A stretch of 64,000 nt of DNA from Nocardia flavorosea (GTDB lineage: Bacteria > Actinomycetota > Actinomycetes > Mycobacteriales > Mycobacteriaceae), in contig NZ_JADLQL010000003.1 of NCBI RefSeq assembly GCF_015477805.1, positions 186,001-250,000 on the forward strand. Direction: 5' to 3'. Of this stretch, positions 56,868 through 64,000 are shown in pieces (position 1 is the stretch's first letter; each line of letters opens with the position of its first letter). The translations under genes were made by a program, and so were the position numbers. The notes under the pieces were generated by a model. It saw only the letters and a program-made list of their open reading frames with translations. It was not told the origin of the DNA and did not search any database.

Positions 56868-58226
56868 ATGAGTGACGAGAATCCCGGCGTGTTCGGGCAA
56901 TTCGGCCCGTCGATGGGGGTGGCGCCGGAATCCATGGAGGACCGAATTTCGGGACAGCAGAGCCTGGCCGGTGCACAACACGTCGGTTCCCAGGTATCGC
57001 ATGGTGGACAGGACCCGGCCTACATCACTCGGATGGAACTTTTCGAAGGTCTTTCACATGAGGAAATTCATTCGAAAGTCCAGGATATGTTCCCGGGTGT
57101 TATGCATTCTGTGGCGGATATCTATCAGAGTATCGCCAACTCGCTGGGAGGTGCGCTCTTCGGTTCACTTATCTCCATTCAGCGAGAGCTATCCGAGGGG
57201 ATGGCAGGTGAGTTCGCGGATGCGGCCAACCGAGCCTCGCGGACATTCTTCGATCAGGCGACCGATGTGCAAGAGGTCCTCAATGCCGTCGGTATGCGAA
57301 TCCACGCGGCTGCCTACGGTGCGGAGGTGGTGAAGAAGTCCGTACCGCCACCGCCTACCCAGGGAGCGGCCCCCGGCGGAACCGCCGTGACCACGTCCGT
57401 GAACGACCCTGCTCAGATTGCGCAGACCGTCGTCGGCGCGGCCGATCCGGCGGCCCAGGCGGCTTTCGACGCATATAAGGAAGATCAGCGGCTGGCCGCC
57501 GTCGAAGTAATGAATACGGCCTACAAGCCCACCTACCAACCCGCAGGTGAGGGCGTGCCGACATTCGTTCCGGTTCAGATGCCAGGGGATCTGCCCGGCC
57601 CGACCGTATCGAACGGGTCGACCACCAGCGGCCCCGCAGGTACCACCCCAGGGCCGGGTACGCAGGCGCCCAACGGCGAGAATCCGGGACAGCACGAAAC
57701 CGGCGAGCAGCCGGCGGAAACCCCCGGTTCGGCAGACGAACCCCGGACGACCACGGCCGGAACCACCGAGAATCCGACCACCGCACAACAGCCGGGCACC
57801 ACCCCGGGCAGCCCGGCCGGTGATCCGCAGCGGACCACGCCCTCGACCACCACCTCCGGTTCGCCGGGCGTACCCGCCGGAACTCCCGGTTCGCCCGGGA
57901 TGCCCGGCGGTGCGCCACCGCAGAACCAGGCCCCAGGGAAAACCGTTCCGGGAGCTCCCGGCGGTACACCGAACAGCCCGGCCGGCGGACCGGGGACCGC
58001 TGCCGCGGCGGGCACGGGGCGGGCGATGTCGGGTATGCCCGGCATGATGTCGCCCGGTGCGGGAGCACGGCGCGGTGAGGGCGACGATGAACACAAGGTA
58101 CCCGACTACCTCGTACATGAGCGTGAGGACGAGTTGTTCGGCGCCCGGCCCCGACTGCTGGACGGTGTGCTGGGTGGCGACGCCCCTGCCGCGCAACCGG
58201 CCGACGACCGTGGAGAACGCCGGTGA
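56868..58226 (+). CDS. PPE-like protein with Pro/Gly/Thr-rich C-terminal region
   Basis: The 452-residue protein has a helical N-terminal region of about 160 residues (MELFEGLSHEEIHSKVQDMF, HSVADIYQSIANSLGGALFG, FADAANRASRTFFDQATDVQ, VGMRIHAAAYGAEVVKK) that resembles the PPE helical bundle. About 210 residues of Pro, Gly, Thr and Ala follow. The conserved-looking tail DEHKVPDYLVHEREDELFGA is acidic. PPE proteins are type VII secretion substrates. Its TGA overlaps the EspG-like start. No membrane segment is present. Confidence 0.75.
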   Translation: MSDENPGVFGQFGPSMGVAPESMEDRISGQQSLAGAQHVGSQVSHGGQDPAYITRMELFEGLSHEEIHSKVQDMFPGVMHSVADIYQSIANSLGGALFGSLISIQRELSEGMAGEFADAANRASRTFFDQATDVQEVLNAVGMRIHAAAYGAEVVKKSVPPPPTQGAAPGGTAVTTSVNDPAQIAQTVVGAADPAAQAAFDAYKEDQRLAAVEVMNTAYKPTYQPAGEGVPTFVPVQMPGDLPGPTVSNGSTTSGPAGTTPGPGTQAPNGENPGQHETGEQPAETPGSADEPRTTTAGTTENPTTAQQPGTTPGSPAGDPQRTTPSTTTSGSPGVPAGTPGSPGMPGGAPPQNQAPGKTVPGAPGGTPNSPAGGPGTAAAAGTGRAMSGMPGMMSPGAGARRGEGDDEHKVPDYLVHEREDELFGARPRLLDGVLGGDAPAAQPADDRGERR

Positions 58227-58930
58227 AATGGGAGTTCACGCCGGACGAGTTCATGCATGTCTGGAAGGAGACCGGTAAGGACCGGTTTCCGTATCCGCTG
58301 GAATTGCGTTCGTCGGTGCGGTGGGAGGACGAATACCAGCGGCTGGCGGCCCGGATCGAAACCGCCTATCCGCGTGGCGCCGACCCCGATCTCACGTCCG
58401 CGTTGCTGGCTGCGGCGGATCCCGAAGCCACGCTCACCCTGTCGGGCAGTCGCCGCCGCCGGATCCGCGCCTACGGGGCATTCGCCGGCACCGCCGGGGT
58501 GACGGTCGTGCAGTTTCCGGGTACCGACACCGATTTCGACGGTAAGTTCGTGGTGCAGGTCGGAACACCGGCGCTCGTCCCGCGAATTTTTCTGCAGATC
58601 CTCGGCGAACTGCCCAAGGGGACCCGTCCGCCGTTGGTGGAGAGTATCGATCGGCTGCGTGACACGTACGAGATCTGGAACGGCGGCAAACCGCAACCCG
58701 CGGATCATATGCGCCGGTTGCTGAAAGCCCCCCGGGCAGGGTCGGGCTTCCTGCAGGCGCGCCATCGGCTGCGTGACCCCCAGCCGCCGGAGCCGCGCTA
58801 TCTCAGCTGGTTCGATATCGCCGACGACGGCCGGTACGTCTACCGGCACCGCTACCGGGACTTCCATATCGATCCGGTGTCGCACGACGAACTGAAACGT
58901 GCGCTCACCCAACTGATTGCTCCGTTCTGA
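58223..58930 (+). CDS. EspG-like type VII secretion chaperone
   Basis: The 235-residue cytosolic protein begins KWEFTPDEFMHVWKETGKDR, then FPYPLELRSSVRWEDEYQRL, and has the alternating strands and helices of the ESX EspG family (SRRRRIRAYGAFAG, TVVQFPGTDTDFDG, LVPRIFLQILGELPKGTRP). EspG proteins bind the tip of PPE proteins and keep PE-PPE dimers export-competent. GTG 58223 overlaps the PPE stop (GTGA). The adjacent PPE-like gene is the likely client. No EccC, EccD or MycP gene is in the window, so the secretion machine must be elsewhere. Confidence 0.8.
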   Translation: MKWEFTPDEFMHVWKETGKDRFPYPLELRSSVRWEDEYQRLAARIETAYPRGADPDLTSALLAAADPEATLTLSGSRRRRIRAYGAFAGTAGVTVVQFPGTDTDFDGKFVVQVGTPALVPRIFLQILGELPKGTRPPLVESIDRLRDTYEIWNGGKPQPADHMRRLLKAPRAGSGFLQARHRLRDPQPPEPRYLSWFDIADDGRYVYRHRYRDFHIDPVSHDELKRALTQLIAPF

Positions 58931-58941
58931 TCCGCACCGGC

Positions 58942-58966
58942 CCCCGCTGTTCCCACGGCAGCGGGG
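58942..58966 (+). terminator. Stem-loop terminator after the EspG-like gene
   Basis: Arms 58942-58949 (CCCCGCTG) and 58959-58966 pair around a 9-nt loop, 11 bp after the stop. Confidence 0.65.
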
Positions 58967-59297
58967 ACGGGTGAGTACCGGCCTTTTCGGTCCGGTCGAT
59001 GGCGCAGAAGTGCAATCGCCCACCATCTTTCACTCCTCGGGTTAGTCTTGGCGTACGCCCGGCGCAGGATCCGGCGGGGGCACATGGACGGTGCCGGATC
59101 CATTCGCAACCTTCCGAGTTGCGGTGAAGACGTTTCGCGAAGGTGAGTCACGGAACGTCCCGCGCGGGCGTATCTCCAGTAGATCGGACGGGCACGCGGT
59201 CGCGCTGCTCATGCACTGGGGAAATGTCGTGGTAGAGCCGAATTTCCACCACGGCGCCTTCCATATCGAGACGATCCAGTTAGCGAGGGTAACTATC
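58967..59297. other. Intergenic region upstream of the XRE/DUF397 pair
   Basis: A frame open from 59091 joins the XRE gene, but the segment has no recognised content. Composition is lower in GC than the core genes. TAGCGA (59281-59286) and TATCGT (59294-59299) are possible -10 elements. Confidence 0.4.
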
Positions 59298-60221
59298 GTG
59301 GGTAGTGGGTCCATGCTCCCCCGTCGGGCCTTGGGGCGTCAGCTGCGCAAGATGCGACTGCGAGAGGGGATGACACAATCAGGTGCCGCGCGGGTTGCGG
59401 AGATTTCGCCGCAGTCCTACGGACGGCTGGAGGACGGCCGCCCTACCAAGGTGACGGATCTGGCGATGAACGCCTTGTGTAACGCATTTTCCAGCACGGA
59501 TGAGGAGCGGTTGATCGTTCTCGACCTCGCACAGGCCACCAGGAATCCGGCCGGGTTCGAGGGTGGTTGGTGGCTATCACACAGGGCTACGGTTACAAAG
59601 AACTTCAGCGACTTCGTTACCTTGGAAGAATCGGCAACACGGGTGTTTTCGTGGGAGACGTGTCTAGTCCCCGGCCTGCTGCAGACCAGAGAGTATCGCC
59701 GCGCATTGCTGTGGGCCGAGTTCCCTGAGATGCCATCAGGCCAGGTGGAGTCGATTCTGGATGCAGTTGCTCGACGACAAGAGTTGCTGAGCAAGGCGGA
59801 TTTTCACTTCGAGGGTTTGATTGCCGAGTCTGTACTGACCACCGTGATAGGCGGCCCGGCCGTCCTCGCGGACCAACTGTCGCACCTGCTTGAAGTCTCT
59901 CGTTGGCCGGGTGTGACCATGCGTGTTGTCGGCAGCCGCGCCAATGACCAGGTCGGCATGGTCACCGGACCGTTCGTACTGTTCGATCTGCCTCCGATGC
60001 CGACCTCTCGGCTACGGCAGGCGCCGGTAGTGTACATGGAAGGCCATTTCGGCAGGATCTACCTCGACGACGTGTCGGAGGTCGCCGAGTACGCGCGCGT
60101 AAGGGAAAGACTCCGGCGAACTGCCTACTCGGAGAAAGAATCTGGCGAGCTGGTTCTGGCAGCATTGAAGGAGTGGAACGATGAGGGATCTATCAACTGC
60201 CCAGTGGTTCAAAAGCAGTAG
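59298..60221 (+). CDS. XRE-family regulator with DUF5753 domain
   Basis: The 307-residue protein has an N-terminal helix-turn-helix (LGRQLRKMRLREGMTQSGAA, ISPQSYGRLEDGR) and a long C-terminal domain of the DUF5753 type (GGWWLSHRATVTKNFSDFVT, VFSWETCLVPGLLQTREYRR, VTMRVVGSRANDQVGMVTG). This type is nearly always followed by a DUF397 gene, as here with a 41-bp overlap. Such pairs (BldB/AbaA-orfA-like in Streptomyces) influence development and antibiotic production. GTG 59298 is tentative; ATG 59313 is possible. Confidence 0.88.
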   Translation: MGSGSMLPRRALGRQLRKMRLREGMTQSGAARVAEISPQSYGRLEDGRPTKVTDLAMNALCNAFSSTDEERLIVLDLAQATRNPAGFEGGWWLSHRATVTKNFSDFVTLEESATRVFSWETCLVPGLLQTREYRRALLWAEFPEMPSGQVESILDAVARRQELLSKADFHFEGLIAESVLTTVIGGPAVLADQLSHLLEVSRWPGVTMRVVGSRANDQVGMVTGPFVLFDLPPMPTSRLRQAPVVYMEGHFGRIYLDDVSEVAEYARVRERLRRTAYSEKESGELVLAALKEWNDEGSINCPVVQKQ

Positions 60222-60399
60222 AAGTCAAGGGGACGGCAACTGCGTGGAGGTTGCGTTCCTGGACGATTCGATGGTTGGCGTGCGCGATTCCAAGGATCCC
60301 ACCGGCCCGGCCTTGGTCTTCGGCGCGGCAGAATGGTCCGGTTTCCTCACCGGCCTGTCCGGTACCGGTTTCGGTGACGCCGGCGGTACGCGGCCCTGA
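60181..60399 (+). CDS. DUF397 protein
   Basis: The 72-residue protein shows the DUF397 pattern almost exactly: STAQWFKSSRSQGDGNCVEV, then VGVRDSKDPTGPALVFGAAE and WSGFLTG. It overlaps the 3' end of the XRE gene by 41 bp in another frame. Members of this family antagonise or modulate the upstream XRE regulator in Streptomyces, so a regulator/modulator pair is inferred here. Confidence 0.93.
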   Translation: MRDLSTAQWFKSSRSQGDGNCVEVAFLDDSMVGVRDSKDPTGPALVFGAAEWSGFLTGLSGTGFGDAGGTRP

Positions 60400-60584
60400 A
60401 ATTCTTCACCCGCGGCCTTCGGGATCATGGGTAGCGGTGGTCCGGCGGGGCAGCCGGACCACGGTGGGCAGCCGGATTCTCTTCGAGGACGAGGTCGGCA
60501 GGGGAGGCAGCTTGCAGCCACCGCAGTAGTGCGGAAACACTTGTGGTTCACGGGTTGTCGGTGCCACGTACTACGGTGCGTGGC

Positions 60585-61451
60585 ATGCCTTCGACCCCGC
60601 ATGAAGTGGTGATCGATATGTTCACGGAGCGGCCGCAACTGGTCGCTTCGCTGTTGGCCGCGCTCGGCTACGAGCTACCCGACTACGAGACGGTGGAACC
60701 GCGCTCCGAGCGCGCCGCTGTCGTCGCACCCACCGAGTACTACGCCGATGCGGTACTGGCATTCCGGCGCGGCGGCAGTACGGTCCTGGCGGTTGTCGTC
60801 GAAGTCCAGCTCCGCCCGGATCATGACAAACCTTGGTCGTGGCCGGTGTACACCACATCGCTGCGGGCCCGGATGAAATGCCCGGTTCTGCTTCTGGTCG
60901 TCTGTCCGGATCGGCGGACCGCGCAGTGGGCTGCCAAACCCCTCGAAATCGGCTTCGGTAATCCACCCACTACTGTGACACCCCTGGTCTTGGATCCGTC
61001 GACGGTACCGGTGGTCACCGATCCGCAGGTAGCGACCGAACTGCCGGAGCTGGCCGTGTTGTCTGCCGTCGCCCACCCGCACCACCCCGACCACACCCGG
61101 ATCTGGATGGCCCTGGCCGCGAGTTTTCGCACTCTGGGAGCGGACCCGGCCCTGCGATACCATGACTTCATCCTGACGATGCTGCCGCGTGCTGTTCGTC
61201 CTGCTTGGGAGGCTTTTATGTCCACCGGTCTGCGTGATTACAACTTCACCAGCGATTTCGCCCGCAAGTACATCGCCGAAGGGGAGGCGAAGGGTGAGGC
61301 GAAATCGATCCTGACCGTTCTCGATGCACGTGGAATAGCTGTGTCCGACCACGTCCGCGATGCCATCACCTCTTGCGATGACCTGGACCAGTTGCAGAAG
61401 TGGCTGCGCCGGGCTCTCGAAGTCGTCGAGGCGGAGGAACTGCTCGCCTGA
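60585..61451 (+). CDS. Rpn/PD-(D/E)XK nuclease-like protein
   Basis: The 288-residue protein has a PD-(D/E)XK-like core: an acidic residue in YYADAVLAFRRGGSTVLAVV followed by VVEVQLRPDHDKPWSWPVY, where Glu-x-Gln replaces the usual E-x-K. CPVLLLVVCPDRRTAQWAAK follows. The C-terminus has a short repeat EGEAKGEAKSILTVLDARGI, typical of Rpn/transposase-like proteins. Similar proteins are common and multicopy in actinomycetes. Nuclease activity is unproven. ATG 60585 is preceded by TACGGT 7 nt upstream. GC content is lower than in fumC downstream. Confidence 0.7.
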   Translation: MPSTPHEVVIDMFTERPQLVASLLAALGYELPDYETVEPRSERAAVVAPTEYYADAVLAFRRGGSTVLAVVVEVQLRPDHDKPWSWPVYTTSLRARMKCPVLLLVVCPDRRTAQWAAKPLEIGFGNPPTTVTPLVLDPSTVPVVTDPQVATELPELAVLSAVAHPHHPDHTRIWMALAASFRTLGADPALRYHDFILTMLPRAVRPAWEAFMSTGLRDYNFTSDFARKYIAEGEAKGEAKSILTVLDARGIAVSDHVRDAITSCDDLDQLQKWLRRALEVVEAEELLA

Positions 61452-61516
61452 CGGGCGCGGGCTCACCGGTGACGCAGACCGCACGCGTGGCACGCCGACT
61501 TCGCGCGGGTCCGGCA

Positions 61517-61522
61517 TAGGGT
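61517..61522 (+). promoter_or_regulatory. -10 hexamer TAGGGT of a leaderless fumC promoter
   Basis: TAGGGT ends exactly 6 nt before ATG 61529 with no Shine-Dalgarno. Confidence 0.6.
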
Positions 61523-61528
61523 CGGGTT

Positions 61529-62929
61529 ATGAGCGAGCAGACGCAGTATCGCATCGAGCACGACACCATGGGTGAGGTCCGGGTTCCGGTGGATGCGCTG
61601 TGGCGGGCGCAGACGCAGCGGGCGGTGGAGAATTTCCCGATCAGCGGGCGTGGGCTGGAGCGGGCGCAGATCCGGGCGCTCGGGCTGTTGAAGGGGGCAT
61701 GCGCGGTCGTCAACCGGGATCTCGGCCTGCTCGACGCCGAGAAGGCCGATGCCGTGATCGCGGCTGCGGCGGAGATCGCGGCGGGGCGCCACGACGACCA
61801 ATTTCCGATCGATGTGTTCCAGACCGGGTCGGGGACCAGTTCGAATATGAACGCCAACGAGGTGATCGCCTCGATCGCGGCGAACAACGGGATCACGGTG
61901 CATCCGAACGATCACGTGAACATGTCGCAGTCGTCCAACGACACCTTCCCGACCGCCACCCATCTGGCGGCCACCGAGGCCGTGATCAAAGACCTGCTGC
62001 CCGCGCTGGAGCATCTGCGGCTCGCGCTGCTGGACAAATCCGATGAGTGGCGCACGGTGGTGAAATCGGGTCGTACACATCTGATGGATGCCGTTCCGGT
62101 GACGCTGGGGCAGGAGTTCGGTGGGTACACCCGGCAGGTTGCGGCGGGGATGGAACGTCTGCTGGCGACGCTGCCGCGGCTCGGCGAGTTGCCGATCGGC
62201 GGGACCGCGGTCGGTACGGGCCTGAACGCGCCCGCCGATTTCGGGGCGAAGGTGGTGGCGGAACTGGTGCGAAGCACCGGGATCGATGCGCTCACCGAAG
62301 CCGAGGATCATTTCGAGGCCCAGGCGGCGCGGGACGGACTGGTGGAGGTTTCCGGGGCACTGCGCACCGTGGCGGTGAGCCTGACGAAGATCGCCAACGA
62401 TATCCGCTGGATGGGTTCCGGACCGCTCACCGGGCTGGGGGAGTTGCAGTTGCCGGATCTGCAGCCGGGTAGTTCCATCATGCCGGGCAAGGTCAATCCT
62501 GTGCTGCCCGAGGCGGTCACGCAGGTGGCGGCGCAGGTTGTCGGTAACGATGCCGCGGTGGCGTTCGCCGGTGCGGGCGGGCATTTCGAACTGAACGTCT
62601 ACATTCCGGTGATGGCGCGCAATGTGCTCGAATCGATTCGCCTGCTGGCGGCGGTATCCCGGTTGTTCGCCGATCGGTGTATCCACGGGCTCACCGCGAA
62701 TGCCGAACGGCTGCGGACCCTGGCCGAATCCTCGCCGTCGATCGTGACACCGCTGAATTCGGCGATCGGTTACGAGGAGGCGGCTGCCGTGGCCAAACAG
62801 GCTCTGCGGGAAGGGAAAACCATCCGGCAGACAGTGATCGACCGGGGGCTGGTCGGCGAAAAGCTCAGCGAGGAAGAGTTGGACCGGCGCCTGGATGTGC
62901 TGTCGATGACGAAAATCGACGAGGGGTGA
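61529..62929 (+). CDS. fumC: Fumarate hydratase, class II
   Basis: The 466-residue TCA-cycle enzyme interconverts fumarate and malate. It has the superfamily signature [11 protein letters not shown] at 314-324 with catalytic Ser315 in the mobile loop. [33 protein letters not shown] and [15 protein letters not shown] are also present. It is oxygen-stable and iron-independent by class. By gene order it matches Rv1098c, although desA2 and phoH2 are differently placed here. Confidence 0.97.
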   Translation: MSEQTQYRIEHDTMGEVRVPVDALWRAQTQRAVENFPISGRGLERAQIRALGLLKGACAVVNRDLGLLDAEKADAVIAAAAEIAAGRHDDQFPIDVFQTGSGTSSNMNANEVIASIAANNGITVHPNDHVNMSQSSNDTFPTATHLAATEAVIKDLLPALEHLRLALLDKSDEWRTVVKSGRTHLMDAVPVTLGQEFGGYTRQVAAGMERLLATLPRLGELPIGGTAVGTGLNAPADFGAKVVAELVRSTGIDALTEAEDHFEAQAARDGLVEVSGALRTVAVSLTKIANDIRWMGSGPLTGLGELQLPDLQPGSSIMPGKVNPVLPEAVTQVAAQVVGNDAAVAFAGAGGHFELNVYIPVMARNVLESIRLLAAVSRLFADRCIHGLTANAERLRTLAESSPSIVTPLNSAIGYEEAAAVAKQALREGKTIRQTVIDRGLVGEKLSEEELDRRLDVLSMTKIDEG

Positions 62930-63107
62930 ACCGGCCGCCCGTCCCCGGCTTGCACGGTGTGGTCGCCGCCTGACCATACGGTGGCGGCGGTAGCCGGATC
63001 CGGGCCGGCGCCGCCTTGTGGACGATATCGGCGAACGGGGCATCGCCGATGTGCCGCGTCCGGCCGGGTACAACTGCAACTCGGTGTACTCGACTGGCAC
63101 GGATGTG

Positions 63108-63138
63108 TGCCGGGGCCGGTGGGGAGCCGGCCCCGGCA
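63108..63138. terminator. 12-bp perfect stem-loop between fumC and desaturase genes
   Basis: Arms 63108-63119 and 63127-63138 pair perfectly around TGGGGAG, between convergent stops. Confidence 0.8.
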
Positions 63139-63143
63139 AAGGA

Positions 63144-64000
63144 TCAGGGGCGGAAGCGGTCGAGTTCGGCGCGTGCCGTTTCGCCGGCTTCACCGAGATC
63201 GGTGCGGTCGAAAACATTCCAGCGCTGCAACAGTGGAGCGAAGACCAGTTCGTCCTGTTTCGCCGGATCGTAGATCCCGGCTGCGGCCAGCGCCTCGTCG
63301 CTGCTGCGGCCGTCGGGCAGGGTGAGCGAGGGCACCCGGAACGCGGCGATCTGATCGGCGACGGCGCGCATGGCCTGATCCGGCGCCTGCTCGAAGCCGG
63401 CCGCCAGCAGATCGGCGAAGACCTCCGCCTGCATCTCGTCGTCGACGGCGATCCGCTCGCTGATGGCGGTGACCAGTTCGTTCTCCCCGAGCGCCGCGGT
63501 GTTGCGGTGCCGGATGGCGGATGCCTTCTCCTCGAATGCGCAGGCGGCCAGCACATCGAGCAGATGCATCGGCGGGCGGCGGAAGCCCGTGGTCATATGG
63601 TCCATGCGCAACCGTTCGAGTTGCACCGGATCACAGGCGCGGGTGGTCATCAGATAGTCGCGGATCAGGATGGAATGCCGGGCCTCCTCGGCGGTCCAGC
63701 GGCCCACCCAGCGCCACCAGGCGCCGGTTCGCAGATATTTGCCGACCTCCCGGTGATAGGAAGGCAGATTGTCGGCGATGAGCACGCTCACGGTGAGCGC
63801 CGTGCGCGCCGTATCGCTCAATACGGACTGGGCGGGGTCCCAGTCCTCGCCACCGAGGAAGGCGAAGTTGCGTCCGTCGTCCCAGGGCACGTAGTCGTGC
63901 GGCTGCCATTCATCGGCGGTTTCCGTATGGCGCCGCATGGTCAGTTCCACCTCGACCGCGAGGGATTCCAGCAGGTCGCGGTCGGTCAACAGATTCTGCA
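63144..64000 (-). CDS. Acyl-ACP desaturase, DesA2-like (start codon at window edge)
   Basis: At least 284 residues of a ferritin-like desaturase are present. The frame reads back to an incomplete codon (?TG) at 63999-64001, followed by CAG AAT CTG TTG, so the start probably straddles the window end (residues xQNLLTDRDLL). Typical blocks are HDYVPWDDGRNFAFLGG, WDPAQS and WTAEEARHS with an intact EExxH. The second metal motif, DExxH in DesA2, reads DDEMQ, losing the His. It may have altered or no desaturase activity. It corresponds to Rv1094. Confidence 0.85.
   Translation of the reverse strand, partial: QNLLTDRDLLESLAVEVELTMRRHTETADEWQPHDYVPWDDGRNFAFLGGEDWDPAQSVLSDTARTALTVSVLIADNLPSYHREVGKYLRTGAWWRWVGRWTAEEARHSILIRDYLMTTRACDPVQLERLRMDHMTTGFRRPPMHLLDVLAACAFEEKASAIRHRNTAALGENELVTAISERIAVDDEMQAEVFADLLAAGFEQAPDQAMRAVADQIAAFRVPSLTLPDGRSSDEALAAAGIYDPAKQDELVFAPLLQRWNVFDRTDLGEAGETARAELDRFRP

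Overview
The window looks like a chromosome segment of a mycolic-acid actinomycete, most probably Nocardia or a close relative. It is GC-rich. It encodes mycothiol S-conjugate amidase, DUF3558 and PPE/EspG-like type VII secretion proteins, and GuaB3. Two blocks follow mycobacterial gene order. No tRNA, rRNA, CRISPR array, insertion sequence or prophage was seen.

Block A (1-18992) runs: tail of an anti-sigma-D-like protein, DUF5319, guaB, guaB3, guaA (GMP synthesis); an envelope-stress module of two divergent PspC proteins, a PspC histidine kinase and a LuxR-type regulator; an rRNA methyltransferase-like gene; two lipoproteins; the imuA'-imuB mutasome genes behind a LexA-type SOS box; a Ser/Thr kinase; and a Bax-inhibitor-1 membrane protein.

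An accessory stretch (about 18950-24060) holds a secreted glycine-zipper protein, a Fic enzyme, a decayed VapC toxin gene and an XRE regulator facing two small coupled genes and a DinB-fold protein. A 27-bp direct repeat joins the 3' end of the Bax-inhibitor gene to the truncated vapC and marks a rearrangement.

Block B (24063-64000) follows the M. tuberculosis Rv1074c-Rv1098c order, from memory: fadA3-like thiolase, SGNH hydrolase, cbs, metB (transsulfuration), greA, DUF4307, mca, a small membrane protein, thioredoxin-fold DUF255 protein, hemolysin III protein, short-chain Z-isoprenyl synthase, coaA, glyA, phoH2, fumC and a DesA-like desaturase. Insertions include two divergent paralogous secreted lipases, an RNase HI with zinc-finger-like modules, a class III adenylate cyclase, an acetaldehyde-type dehydrogenase/DUF779 operon with a CRP-like site, an orphan type VII cassette (PE-like, DUF3558 lipoprotein, PPE-like, EspG-like), an XRE/DUF397 pair and an Rpn-like nuclease.

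Many genes have a TANNNT hexamer 6-8 nt before the start codon and no Shine-Dalgarno, as expected for leaderless mRNAs. Perfect stem-loops between convergent genes are frequent.
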